DNA of 64,000 nucleotides from Agrypnia vestita (Eukaryota; Arthropoda; Insecta; Trichoptera; Phryganeidae), in NCBI GenBank assembly GCA_016648135.1, contig JADDOH010004207.1, forward strand, positions 186,001 through 250,000, in the 5' to 3' direction. The notes under the pieces were generated by a model. That model had not been told where the DNA came from and ran no database searches. It saw only the letters and a program-made list of their open reading frames with translations. Both the position numbers and the translations under genes were made by a program. This document shows positions 1-11,794 of this stretch, piece by piece (positions within the stretch are counted from its first letter, which is position 1; each line of letters opens with the position of its first letter).

Positions 1-331
1 CCGTATTCCCAAAATAAGAAGATTGTGATTTTAGTGATTGTTTTCCCAAAACTCAAAAATAGACATGACGTGAATTTTCACTTTCCGCTTTATACGGTGA
101 TTACTACCTCAATTCTCAAAAACAGACGGGACGGAGGGTTTATTTATGCAATTACTTAATTAATTTCCATTTACGATTTTGAAATTTATATGAGACCTTT
201 GGAAAGTAGTTGGGAATCTACAAGGTCTTACTAGTGTAATATATTGATTGAGAGGAATGTAGTGTATAAGGGATTGTCATTAAAAACCTTTGACAGGAAG
301 TAGAAATTGCGTTCTGTGTTTTTGTCATTAA
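1..331. other. AT-rich sequence without recognisable gene
   Basis: No coding signal, tRNA or clear repeat is visible. Short open frames lack codon bias and known motifs. Confidence 0.5.
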
Positions 332-375
332 TTCACCTGATGAAGGAAACGGACGTTTCCGAAACATGTAGTGAA
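332..375 (+). ncRNA. Hammerhead-ribozyme-like motif (Penelope-type terminus)
   Basis: The sequence can fold as a type I hammerhead. Stem I is TTCAC (332-336) paired with GTGAA (371-375). The conserved CTGATGA is at 337-343. Stem II is GGAAAC (345-350) paired with GTTTCC (355-360), with loop GGAC. GAA follows at 361-363. Stem III is minimal, AC paired with GT around a two-base loop (364-369), and the predicted cleavage triplet is GTA (368-370). One base (A344) is unpaired between the core and stem II, so the match to the classical consensus is not perfect. Hammerheads of this minimal form are known from the terminal repeats of Penelope-like elements. The downstream bases (381-420) resemble those after the motifs at 16680 (minus), 27215 and 57452, which supports a shared element family. 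Activity is untested. Confidence 0.55.
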
Positions 376-880
376 ACAAGTGCTCAAATATAAGTGGAAA
401 AAAACAAAGTTCATTGTTTTCTTTCATTATTTATTTAAAAACCTTTTTTTTTAACATTTGGAGTTTGCATTGAAGTGAATTCTACATAGGAGAATTTCTT
501 GTACTTTAGAAGGAGGAGAAACAACCTTTGCTTATCAACTTATCATCACGCCGTATCTTTGCAGAGATGGGCAGAAGATAATAGTCACACTCTTCTGCTT
601 TGGCACTACTCTTGCCTTGTAGACTTTTGTTCATCTTCTAATGCCCTTCGGTTGTTGAGGCTTTAATAAGCTCGTCTTCCAAAAGAAACGAAAAAACATA
701 TTACAATTGAATGTAGAGTAGTTTTTAGCACATTCGATACAATAAAGAAAAGGTTTGCTGAGATGAGAGGCTTGATCGTGTGAAATGCGTGAGCGAGGAA
801 AGGATGATAAAGAAAATATAGGAGATGAGTGTTAGATACAAGACAGCAGAATAGAGAATTAACCTCCGGTTTATTATGCC
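376..880. other. AT-rich sequence, tail of Penelope-like fragment at left
   Basis: Bases 381-420 carry the ATAAGTGG plus ACAAAGTT stretch shared with other Penelope-type ends in the window. Beyond that nothing recognisable is seen. Confidence 0.4.
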
Positions 881-1055
881 ACTTAGGTACTCCGCTTAAT
901 TATTTCGCTCGATATCTATCTCACGATCGGTCACCCTGGCCGTCGCCTCGCGGCCGACTTCGCACCGAACGCAATGTCAAAACACGACTCAACTTCACGC
1001 CGCGACGTATTTCCACTATTTATACCAGCGAACGCTGGTTTTTTCGAACTTCCTA
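880..1055. promoter_or_regulatory. GC-rich island, possible regulatory element
   Basis: A short CpG-rich patch in AT-rich surroundings, with several CG dinucleotides around 935-1010. No gene is recognised. It could be a promoter, enhancer or undetected exon; the call rests on composition only. Confidence 0.2.
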
Positions 1056-1800
1056 GATTATTCTAGTGTTTAGGATGAGGTTCTCGCCATTTCTGGGCTG
1101 TTCTAGTCATTTGGAGACGTTTCCGATTCGCTTAGATTTATAGGAAAAAAGTTTCATGAGAAAGGATTTTTACCAGAAAATCTATAAACAATGATTATAG
1201 ACCATGATTAATTTTGTTACTTTTTAAATATGTATTCAATTATTATATTTTTCATATTACATCTTTATAAAAAATGATTAAATTTTCAATATTAAATATA
1301 TATAAATTTATTCTTTATGATATTTTATTTTATAAAAATATTAATCAGTGCTTTAGTTCACTTGAGTATATTTTATCCATCATAATTCACCCACTTAATG
1401 TTCAATTAATATCTAAATAAAATAATTCTGTAATCATCAAGTGTACGTTTAATTTAGTTCCACAAAATGACTTACCTTAACGACATATTTTTTCTAGAAC
1501 GTTTTTTTGCTGTCTATATTAATTAAATCACCTAATATCAATATCCAGATAAATACTCAATAAATAAAATTAAGAGATAATTACAATGAACTTGTAAAGT
1601 ATTCACAAATTTGCCAAGAATCACGTACTTTTGATAACTTCGAATATTCTACAACTAAATCAAAATATGTAAAAAAGTTAGAATTTTACATACATATGTA
1701 TTTATATTATTTATGTAGAATAATTCTGTGAATGAAAAAAAATGAAAGTGCTGAGATCCATTACTGGAAAAACTTTACGTGATCATGTCATACAGACATA
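1056..1800. other. AT-rich sequence, nothing recognised
   Basis: Long A/T runs and no supported coding frame. Confidence 0.5.
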
Positions 1801-1814
1801 AGGAAAACCTGCAA

Positions 1815-2045
1815 AATAGAGGACAGAGCGCGATGGAGTTGATCCAGTAAGAGAATCTGAAGAGATCACGTAGCCAAAATAGACAGTCACAGGCTCATGC
1901 ATACAGCAGCGAATGAAATCCCCTCTGGAAGACGCCCACCGAGAAGACCACTGAAATGATGAAGGGATAGCTGGACCTCATCATTCCAGGAGGCGTAGTT
2001 TTCTGTACCAAAGATCAACAGATTCCAAAATAAAAAGAAGAAGAA
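1815..2045 (+). pseudogene. LINE reverse transcriptase C-terminal remnant
   Basis: In one frame the sequence reads as the C-terminal tail typical of endonuclease/reverse-transcriptase LINEs of RTE-like type. It contains RDHVAKIDSHRL, then IPSGRRPPRRP and a short W-containing tail, and several stops interrupt it. In the intact family this part lies after the reverse transcriptase and precedes an A-rich or GAT-rich 3' end; here an A-rich tail (2025-2050) follows. No catalytic domain remains, so it is a 5'-truncated, decayed copy. Clade assignment is from memory of the motif order and is tentative. Confidence 0.5.
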
Positions 2046-2880
2046 AAATACTGCAAAGTAAAATTATCCATTTTTTGTATTATATTAAGATTTTTCCTAT
2101 TTAAGTTGGGTCCCTGTCTCAATGTGGTTATCTTAACATAAAATTACAGTTGCAGCAAGACTGTTATTCTTAACAAAATGAAAACGAAAAACTTTAATTT
2201 CTCGTATTCACCCCAGTGCATATTTCATTTGGAAGCGCCCAGAGAAATTACGGAAGATTAGCTCGCTGCTCATCCGTCTCTTTTCAACTTAGCAATTGCC
2301 GGCAAAAAAGAGCGAAGGAGACCGCTTGCGAGTAGAATTAGCATCCCTTAGAACCAGACGCCGTATAAGACCAAATTACTTTGAGTTGGTGAGAGTTATT
2401 ATTCTGCGGGCTATACTCCTCCGAGAATCATTTTTACTACACCAAAACCCTTCCAAGAAGATTTCGCTTTGTGATATATCCCATTGTAGGCAGTCTGTAT
2501 GTATTATATATTTTTTCTAACCTATTTTATAGCAGATGCGCATTTTTTTTCTTATCTTATTTATTTATTTATTAATGAGGGACTCTCTGAATGAGCTTTT
2601 CTATAATGTGATACATACTGTAACATATCTACCTGTACACCTAAGCTAAATACCTAACTATAAAGTTTAATAATGTAAGTTTTACGAAAAGCCCAAAGCT
2701 TGAGACTTTAAGCTACCGAATTGAGCTTTATTACAGCTTTTGGGACTTTTAAGCACACACTTTATGCTTTAAGCTACTAGATAAAACTTAAGTCGAACTT
2801 AGAACTTCGGAAGTATATTTACATGAAAGCTAATATTATTTTTTTTTTTTGTTAAGAATTTATATTTTCAAAATTGGCCA
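2046..2880. other. AT-rich sequence, nothing recognised
   Basis: Contains low-complexity T and A tracts (for example 2837-2850). The 74-codon open frame at 2296-2520 has no recognisable motif and is not called. Confidence 0.4.
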
Positions 2881-4250
2881 GTCGTGATCCATCTAGTGGC
2901 TAGGAAAATTCCCCCTCTGTTGTGTCCGTAGCTATCCAAAATTCTTTTGATATGTGGCGAGACTCGTATTCTTATTAACGCGACTAGACTAATATAGATC
3001 GAATTCTTACCTAACTATGGAAATAACAAACGCACGTAACTAATCCGTACTCGTCCTTCTAGAAACCGCTCTAGAATTCTACAGTTTCGCCTAAATGAGA
3101 GATAGCCGATATCGTCCACGTCCGGAGTTGGCCTAAAAGCCAATTATATGCGGCGTAGCCTAGGAATAAACGCTAGTAGCAAAACTCCCTTACATTGAAC
3201 CGCCATAACTATAATACCATCGGGGTTAAAATACTGTAATATAAAACAATACAATCGTTGCCAAGTTAACGGCATACGCTAAAGATTCCGCCCGCATTGA
3301 TTATCAACATCTCATAATAGCAGCTTAGAACAGTGTCAGCACAACCACATGCGGCACCCATTTATGACAGATTTACAAGATATAATAGCATACGTTATAT
3401 TCAAAACACAAGTAAGAAACCTACCGATAGCGCGTCTCACGTTGTCCAATCTGCTCAATATGTTCATAGTACATAGTAGGGGAAGACAAACATATATATA
3501 TTCACAACAACTAGGCGCAACAGAGGCTCAGGGCAAGCTTTGTCTGACATTATCGCAGCCCGAGATTCTAAGGGAATGGAAGATACAGATTTGTAAGTGA
3601 AATTTAAGAAGTGTCTAACCACTTCTGTTCAAACGTGGATTCTAGATGCCCCCCCCCCCCTGTAGGGGGGAGGGGGATGCGGCCCCAGAGCATCGCCGCA
3701 TCCGGTGGTTAACTCCTGTTTAGACATAACCTCCCACACTAAGCTGCAGACCAAGATCAAGCCGAGACTCTATTGCTCCTGCTGGAATCCCCCGAAGTCC
3801 TCGCTTCCCGGCGACAAACATATCAGGAAGAAATCCCGCGTCTGATATTAAGGTTTGTATATTATCCCGCGGGGCAGTCAAATTGACTGGTGTATAATGA
3901 TGAGGATCCCACGTTGCGGCTACATGAGCCGGATTATTATGATGTTTACTGCTGATTAAAGGGCTGAATGAACTAACTGGGTGACTGGAAAAGACTCTCC
4001 CTTGAGCGCGTCAGTCAGAGCCATGTTAGCATCGCCAAATATAGTTGATGTGATTGATCCCACGGTGTAGTCTTATTGACTAGAGATATTAAATGATGGT
4101 AAAACAGCATGATTATTACAGTTGATTGTGTAAGTTCCTGATATGTTTCTCGCTGGCCGGGAAGGGAGAACCCCGAAGGTCTCTGTATACAGCAAGTTAG
4201 AAAAGGTGGTGACTGATGAGAATGATGGTGTTAGTAATGCCATCGCGCTC
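2881..4250. other. Unidentified block of distinct composition
   Basis: This segment is richer in G+C than its flanks and has no recognisable protein. It contains a C14/G-rich hairpin-like patch (3648-3675). A partial inverted duplication is visible: 3796-3832 on plus resembles 4122-4172 on minus, both holding TTCCCGGC and AAACATATCAGGAA. A minus frame at 4073-4270 is open for about 65 codons but matches nothing I know. It is probably an old, decayed mobile or satellite sequence. Confidence 0.3.
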
Positions 4251-4256
4251 CTGAAT

Positions 4257-4377
4257 GCGGTCCCGATCATAAAAGTTGATTGTTAAACTGCTAACAGATC
4301 TCGTTCATTAAAGCGGTCCCGAGCATAAGTGTTGATCGTCGAACTGCTACCTGCCTCTTATAATTTCTCGTTCATGA
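4257..4377 (+). repeat. Two-copy tandem duplication, about 57 bp unit
   Basis: Two adjacent units begin GCGGTCCCGA (4257 and 4313) and share ATAA..GTTGAT..GAACTGCTA and a CTCGTTCAT end. They have diverged by substitutions and small indels. Confidence 0.5.
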
Positions 4378-5325
4378 GGAACGTCCTATCTCGTCCTTGA
4401 GTACGGAGTTATTACATTCACATACATTCATAACCAGAGCCCGAGCTCGTCGCACCAAGGGGACTGAAAAGACGTGAGAGGTTCTTCCCCTTAGATGTTA
4501 GAGGGGTAACCGCATCAAGACCTTCAGACCATCCTGTAATTCTTGGCTTTAAAACCCAGTCACAACCGGGTAGATACAGTTAAGATGGCCCTACCTAGTC
4601 CCTGACCTAAGGTGTCTCTCCAATCTAATCAGACTCCATAGCCGAGAACGCGCGCTCCGACATTCGACCCTGTCTTGCCACGCGAGTAGATCCAACTTTC
4701 ATCTTTTTCCACAATCGAAATTCTGCCTCCCAAGATCACGGGGCGTGAAAGACGTACGACTCCTCGCCTCCCGACCATGAAGAGACGAACTTCCCCATTC
4801 GGTTCTCGTTCATTATCCCATTTATAATCCCCGCGTGCCTAACCTTAAGAGTCTAGCGCCGGTAATAAGATCTCATTATGCTACGTTGGAAGTTAATATT
4901 GCACAACCGGGCGAAATACCTATTTTCCGCGAACCTATTCAATTTGTAAAACGCAATAATATGTATTTATATATGTTAGTAAACGTTTGAAATGCAGAAT
5001 GCACGTATGATGACCTCGCTTCTATCCTAAAGATAATTAAGATATAATCCCGACGTTACGTCCCGACATCAGTACTAATTTGTTTCCGCGTCCGTTACCG
5101 TCGAACTCTGAACCCACGTAATGAAATGAATAGTGACCATGAGACAATGACAAATTATATAGCACGAACATTCCATTTGATACACATAAGAAAACATCAG
5201 GAATAAATAATATCAAAGGTTCTTATCTTAGTTCTGTAGTTGGTCTGCTTCTGAGATGGCATCCTGATCCGAAGTAATATAACTCTCCAAAATTGAGCAA
5301 TTACCAGCGCCTGTGTAGCCCTTCA
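4378..5325. other. Moderate-GC sequence, no gene recognised
   Basis: No long frame, known motif or clear repeat unit is seen. Composition matches the rest of the 2881-8250 block. Confidence 0.35.
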
Positions 5326-6150
5326 TTTCCCTTGTATATATATTTTAATATCAGCGCCTGTAAAACTGTATTAGATCCTAGAAACAAGAAAACTATTCCC
5401 TATACGCCGAGCACATACAGAACATAAACCCCTTCAATCTAGTTCATCCACGGTTATGCAAAAAGGCGAAAGAATAGTAATAGTAAAAGGTCCTTAACTG
5501 ACAGAAGTTGAAGTTCTCTGCAAACTGCCCATATCCTATAGTAGCGCCTGTGTTTTCCAATAACAACTTTCCAGTCATGTATTTAACATAACGTCCTCCT
5601 TGTGTGTATGTGTGCTGCAATATCTGTCATCCAGTTAGTGATTCCCAAAATAGTGTTTTCCTTGTATATATATATATTTCAATATCAGCATCTGTAAAAC
5701 TGTATTAGATCCTAGAAACAAGAAAACTATTCCCTCTAAGCCGAGCACTTACAGGACATAAACCCCTTAAAACTAGTTCATCTACGCCGTACAGTAATAT
5801 CACATGCAGACATAAACAATATAATTACAAGTATGCTTGCGTCCCGCCGACTGGACGCCTGTGTTTTCCAATAACAACTTTCCAGTCATGTATTTAACAT
5901 AACGTCCTCCTTGTGTGTATGTGTGCTTCAATATCTTCCATCCAATTAATGGTTCCCAAAATAGTGTTTTCCTTGTATATATATTTCAATATCAGCGCCT
6001 GTAAACCTGTATAGGATCCTAGAAACAAGAAGACTATTCCCTCTACGCCAAGCACATACAGGACATAAACCCCTTAAAACTAGTTCATCTACGCCGTATA
6101 GTGATATCACAAGCAGACATAAACAATACAATTACAAGTATGCTTGCGTT
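5326..6150 (+). repeat. Tandem array, three units of about 310-335 bp
   Basis: The unit holds GATCCTAGAAACAAGAA, which recurs at about 5374, 5708 and 6015 (spacings near 334 and 307). Each is followed by a block ending in AAACCCCTT and CTAGTTCAT. A linked block carrying CCAGTCATGTATTTAAC and a TGTGTGTATGTGTG run occurs in the first two intervals. Units differ by small indels, so the array is old or evolving by unequal exchange. No coding potential is apparent. Confidence 0.75.
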
Positions 6151-6362
6151 CTCCCCACCTTGGTGGAAATATTCGCATTCGTATTCACCGAATAGTAGGC
6201 CTGATATTCGTATTCATGAAGGTAGTATTCGTTGCATCAAGGTTATTATATTTACAAGTATGTTCAAGTTCCCCCACCTTGGTGGAAATATTCGCATTCG
6301 TATTCACCGAATAGTAGGCCTGATATTCGTATTCATGAAAGTAGTATTCGTTGAATCACTCT
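6130..6362 (+). repeat. Two-copy tandem duplication, 119-bp unit
   Basis: Two nearly identical units contain CCACCTTGGTGGAAATATTC (6155 and 6274) and then ATTCACCGAATAGTAGGCC and GATATTCGTATTCATGAA. The high similarity points to a recent duplication, and it makes a spurious 94-codon open frame (6101-6385). Confidence 0.8.
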
Positions 6363-6464
6363 CAATAATAAAATCATATAGATAAATAATTACGGTAACT
6401 CATAAAAATATGATATTACTTATATTAAACGAACAAAACAAAACAATCTGTCATATTAGTAAAT

Positions 6465-6895
6465 AACGTGATCACGGAAGACCGAAGGTTAACTACCCCT
6501 GAACAAACCGCGAACTGCCCATAATAATGGAAAATGTTGTAGAAAACATTTCAAATATCTAATATTGAATGAATAAAAACAATGTCATATGAATAACTAT
6601 CGCGATTACGGAAGGCCGAAGGTTAACCACCCCTGAACACACCGCGAACTGCCCGCAATAGTGAAAAATGTTCTAGAAAACATTTCATATGTCATTCATT
6701 TCATAAAACAATGTCATATGAAAAACTATCACGGCTACGGAAGACCGAAGGTTAACTACCCCTGATCTAACCGCAAACGACCCACAATAATGGAATATGT
6801 TGTAAAAAGAACATTTCAAATATCTAATATTGAATGAATAAGAACAATGTCATATGAATAACTATCACGGCTACGGAAGACCGAAGGTCAACTTG
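6465..6895 (+). repeat. Four-copy tandem array, about 133-bp unit
   Basis: The phrase ACGGAAGACCGAAGGT (one copy GGAAGGCCG) recurs at 6474, 6608, 6737 and 6873, spaced 134, 129 and 136 bp. Units also share ACCCCTGA, an AACATTTC pair and AATGTCATATGAA. This is a satellite-like minor array. Confidence 0.8.
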
Positions 6896-7014
6896 TTTGA
6901 GTTCGATAGACGGCGGTAGTATAACAATTTTTATTCATATGCCAGGCAGACCTGTAAATAATATCTTGCATTCGAAGCAGAAAACCCTTTCTAGAATTAA
7001 TAAATGCGGCTTAA

Positions 7015-7672
7015 TCTAAATAGATACAATATATACAATTCTAAATACGTCTTTATAAGAACTTGATAGGAACAAATCGTGTTTAAACGATTGCCTAATG
7101 ATACGCAATACAAACATGTAACGAGTTCAAATAAACCACACATTCATGTTTTAATAAAATAAATATAAAATCCAGATGCATTTTTAAAATATATTATTTG
7201 GAGGAAATTTCTCGTACGATTTGAATTTATATCACGATTACAATCGTGATATCAAAACACATAATTAAATTCTCGTACTAATTGAAACAAGATCAGACAA
7301 GCAACCGCGACATTGAATACGCACAACTCCTCCGAATACAGCCCGATAGTAAAATTAATTAACCGTAATAGAAAATATAAATGTGTTCCCCAGCTGAAGA
7401 CCGGCTGTACCTAAATTAATTATTTCTATACAACATGTACAATTCGAAATACGTTTTTATAGGAACTTAATAGGAATAAATTGTGTTTAAAACGTTTGCC
7501 CAATGATACGCAATACAAACATGTACCTTGCCCAATAACCTCACATCCGTGTTTTAATAAAATAAATATAAAATCCAGATGCATTTTTAAAATATACTAT
7601 TTGGAGGAAATCTCTCGTACGATTTGAATTTATACCACACTGACAATCGTGATATCAAAACCACATAAATAC
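7015..7672 (+). repeat. Direct duplication of a block of about 240 bp, 405 bp apart
   Basis: Blocks at about 7020-7260 and 7428-7670 share GATACGCAATACAAACATGTA (offset 405), ATCCAGATGCATTTTTAAAA and TTTGGAGGAAAT..CTCGTACG. The left block holds a perfect short palindrome at 7229-7252 (11-bp arms), which is broken in the right block. Confidence 0.75.
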
Positions 7673-8290
7673 TCCGATCCCAATTATGTCCAAAACAATA
7701 CAAATCATATAGAAATCCGTGCATTCAATCGCCAGCACAGACAACACAAAATTCCTCCGCATATTTGAAAGTTACACAAGTATTAGGAAAGAACGCCCGC
7801 TGGATTATCACGCAAAACTATGAATTATTAAATCTGATGAGCGCATAGTAATATAAGGTTCCAAATATAATACACATAAAAGGCAATAGAAATAAATAAT
7901 ATTGGAAATGCTTATCTGTTCACTGTTCCAATTCTCCTTTGAATTATTATCAACCTCCGGCTTTTTCCTCGGTCCAGTTAAATTATCTTCCTTACTTCGG
8001 ACTCTCCTCGACAAAGCCTCGGCCGACCTTCAAGCTGAAAACTCAAGTGCCGCTTTCTAATTTGTAACGCCTAAAAATAGTCCCTATCTCCCGCCATCTT
8101 TGATTCCAACTTGCGTGTAAAAGTCAAGTCTAACTCCCAGAACCACTCTCATTGGTCAGATTCGGTGCTAACGGCGCATCTGTGATTGGTCCATCTCGTT
8201 AAACAAAATAACATAAAGCCTGCTTTACACGCCCGCGTGCAGAAATAATAAAGCTCGCCCGCACCTACTTATCCGGCAAATATTTAATTA
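7673..8290. promoter_or_regulatory. Promoter-like or element-end sequence with two CCAAT-type boxes
   Basis: Two inverted CCAAT boxes (ATTGG) occur at about 8151 and 8197, followed by a GC-rich stretch (ACGCCCGCGTG) and an AATAAAG near 8250. This could be a terminal repeat or promoter of the unidentified block to the left. No transcript unit is recognised. Inferred from motifs only. Confidence 0.2.
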
Positions 8291-10600
8291 TAGAGTATTT
8301 AACGGTTTGTGAAGCTTCTCTTTATTATAAACTTTAGCAGATAGATATTTTCGTATAATTTTTCAGCAATGTCTATTTGAATAGGCCAATATCGTTACAG
8401 TACTATTGATGAATCTCCAAGCAACATAGGCATTTAATGTTCAATTATATCGAAAATTATTAATTTTAACCGAAGTAATGATCAAATCATGTCGAAAATC
8501 ATTTAATAATATACAATCATCAGCTTTACGTAGACGTTGAAAGTTTCAGTTTTCCAGCTAGTCAGAACCTTAGCAAACAACAAACAGACAAAAAGAGTAA
8601 AAAAAATGCATATTCCCCAAAATTATATTTATCCAGACTGATACGCTTTTGGTGAATAAAAATGCATGGTTATAGAAGCATTGTTTTAAATAAGCGTCGA
8701 AAATTAGAAATTCAAAGAATTAAACATAAGATAAAAGATATTCTAATTTCGGAGTAAATTATTCAATTACAAAAAAAAATGGTGAGTGATTTACAAATTC
8801 TGATCTTATATTCGGATTCATAAGGCAAAATTATATAAAGATCAATGAGAATCATCTCTGTATCAAAATTTTTGTTTAACAGTGTTATTATACATACAAT
8901 TCCTACCTCGCTAGAAGAATCTGTGTTGAGACAGGCAAAGTTTACAAATAAGATATCTAGAAGACAAATGGGAGCAAGCGCTTTGCACCCGGAAAATTCA
9001 TCGAAGTAATTGGTTCAGCCTTCAATAGGAACAATGGATGAGTGCACCAATACCTTGTCTATCCATCTATGTTTTACTAAAAAAATAAATGTTTTCAGCA
9101 CTCTTAATTTTGACTGTGCCATCTAACAGGATCAAAGTATTTGAAAGATCTTTGACCAAAAAATAATGTTTGCTCTTGGGATTTGGATACTTTTTGTTCT
9201 TGCACGTAGCAACAGTGCATTGAATTTGTATGATGTGTTTTGATGTATTTTTGAAAAGAAAATTGGATTAATATATTAAGAAGGATGGATTAAGGACACT
9301 AGCAACCTCATGAGACTCCATGGGAAGTCCTTGACCGCAGTCAAAATGTAGCGTGATTAAGAGGTCACACCACCTTGACATTTTCAAAAAAAATATTTTC
9401 TTTTCCTATTGCTTGCAGTTCAAAAAATTATTTGAGTCATCATTCACTCAAAAATTCTAAAAATTGGCTGATTTATAGCCATGTGAAGCTAGCATGGAAG
9501 GTTAATTTATAAACGAATTTCATTATTTTATTGCGTTTTACTCGAATCTCCTTTTAACGGACTTTTGGAGATGATATCTAAAAAACTGTGCGGCCGATTT
9601 TCTTACATTTTTTCACATTTCTCACTTATTATATTATCTCCAATGTAGTGTGCGATTTTTTTGCAACCATAAAATGCGCCCTTTGCTAATAATGAACTTT
9701 TAACCACGACTTTTTTAGGAAAAATATTTTAAAACTGATCTCATTTGCACAAAAACATTTTTGATGTCTAACATCTTTCCTCTCGCTTTCTTGCAATCTG
9801 TGGCAGTGATTTCGTGAAAAAGAACGGAAATTCGTAACAGGAAATAAACGCCGGGGAAGCGCGTGCAATTTCATTTTACCAATGAGCGCACGCGATGGAA
9901 AAAATTTATCATTTATAAACAAATCAATGTCCAGCAAGTGCCATCACAGCGAAGACGCACACTTCCAGCATTCAACGCTTTTGATTTTGTATATATGTTG
10001 CGCGTCTGGTGTCAAGCGTGTGGATGTTGTAAATTTGATATATTTTGGCTTATATCTTCGAAACAATCGAATAAATACTTTTTTTTCATTAATGTAAAAA
10101 ATAACTACCCTTAATGATTTCGTTTTCAAATTTCATGTAATTTATGTGATTATTTTAAACTATGTATTCCATATCACGAAATTTAACGAGAAAATTATTA
10201 ACTTTTTCATTACACTCAAACCCTCGCAAAATGATTATTTATCTTCACCAGCTACGCACGTTACGGAAAAAGACATTTGGGGGACAAAACACAACTCTAG
10301 TATTTTGAAAAATTAAAAATAATTTGTCAATCAAAAATGTTAACCAATGTATGCCGTAAACGATGATAACAAATCAAAATACTATTTATTTACGTGCAAT
10401 AGAAAAGTCATAAAATGAATTTGAATGATTTTTTGATGCTTTAGGTAGTGGAACCTTTTAAGCTCACCCATAGTGAGAATGTGCCAAGCTTATAACGACT
10501 TGTTCACCTACATTGATATCTTTCTTGTGTCTTCAAATGAACTTAGAAAACATGCGAATATTATTCTACGTCGCAACATCAAACATAATAATTTCATTAT
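8291..10600. other. AT-rich sequence, no gene supported
   Basis: Several short overlapping open frames (9686-10129) lie on both strands but have no recognisable domain or codon bias, and the two strands mirror one another. Confidence 0.45.
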
Positions 10601-10601
10601 C

Positions 10602-10836
10602 TGTCCGTTCGTCCCCGTAACTTCGCGTAACGTCCGTAATTTCGTTCGGATTCACGGCTAAAAAAATGGCTGGAGATGGGGCTTAAGCCCCGGGCCACCA
10701 AACCCGAACCAGCCGTTTCACGCATGTAGGTACGGCCGCCTCTCCGTGGAGCGCCAAAAATATACTATAAATCTATACAAGGGTTAAAGAACAAATGCGA
10801 TCCAATGTTCCATCATTTTTGAGGGGTTGCAGCTAG
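10602..10836 (+). mobile_element. Helitron-like non-autonomous element, family A
   Basis: The right end is GCAGCTAG followed by T, as expected for a Helitron 3' end (CTAG with host T). A copy of the same family at 46061 shows the subterminal hairpin CCGTCA-TTTT-TGACGG intact; here the hairpin arm is mutated. The left part carries CCGTAACTTCG and AATTTCGTTCG, shared in inverse order by the copies at 14420, 14845 and 46061. No replicase/helicase gene is present, so it would depend on an autonomous partner. Confidence 0.5.
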
Positions 10837-11189
10837 TTGAATTAATATTTAACTAAAAATACTCTGCCATGCAAATAAAATTTCTTATCTTGTAAAATAT
10901 TTTTATTTAATATTGTTACTTATTTTATGTTTTATTTACTATTATTGTCTACGTGAAATATGTAAGGATATATGTACCTTAGTTAAAATTTTCGATACTA
11001 TATGTTTAAACTCTTATATATACATATATCAATAACTTGTATCTGCAAGTTCCAAACAAATAAATAATCGAGTCAGTGCGATGTTCCTGAAATTGACACA
11101 CACTGCGCAGCATCGCTACCGCTTTCCAAAATAGAAGAATGACGTAACATCACTTTGATTCATTACCTTATCAATCCCGTATGCTTAGA

Positions 11190-11425
11190 TAATTAAAAAA
11201 GCCTTTCAGGCATCGCGGGAGATTACACGGGCCATCATTTAATGGTGCGTCATTTGTCGTGGGCAGTGTGCAGGGCCGGGGAGCGCGGGGCGAGCGGGGC
11301 CGAGTAAAGGAAGAAAGTGAAGTTGGCCGAGGTCGTTAGCTGCCCACAAGTCGCTCCTGGTTCGAGCCCCGATATCCGGCGGATGGATCACACGGGCTTG
11401 CAGTGCAGGACACTCTACTCTTCAA
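11190..11425. promoter_or_regulatory. GC-rich island with a B-box-like sequence
   Basis: A GC-rich patch with GGGCCGGGGAGCGCGGGG near 11271. It includes TGGTTCGAGCCCCG (11359-11372), which matches the RNA polymerase III B box, and an A-box-like TTGGCCGAGG (11324). A tRNA fold is not convincing, so it may be a SINE head or chance. Confidence 0.25.
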
Positions 11426-11429
11426 TTTT

Positions 11430-11790
11430 TAAATATATTTTTATTTTTTTAATTTCGTACTCGTCGTTTTTCTATCTACATGCGGTGTTATTATGTTTTT
11501 GCTTATTCTTATTATATGCTATATTGTATGTCACATTTCATGTTATATGTCTTATGTACTTTATCTAATCAATTGCTTTTATTTCTACCTAAATTGTTAA
11601 ATGTGTTTTCTTATGTACATACATATATATGTTGTGTTTGTTTCATATATCGGTGTTCTGTTTGTAGGTAATACTTTATTTTCTTTCATATAATTTTTTA
11701 ACATTTCTGTTGGTCATACTTATATATATATATGAAACTTGTAATTCCCACTCAATGGATAAAATAAAATATGTTCCCTTTGTTATTTAT
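11430..11790. other. T-rich sequence, nothing recognised
   Basis: Pyrimidine-rich sequence that gives hydrophobic-looking but meaningless short frames. Confidence 0.45.
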
Positions 11791-11794
11791 CCCT

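Noticed and set aside
3349..3600. 83-codon plus frame
   Set aside because: No motif, no codon bias, inside the decayed tandem-duplication block.
4073..4270. 65-codon minus frame in the unidentified block
   Set aside because: No recognisable family, and adjoining sequence shows stops; could not be supported as a gene.
6101..6385. 94-codon frame at the 119-bp duplication
   Set aside because: The frame is a by-product of a duplicated segment whose length keeps it open for two units; the protein simply repeats.
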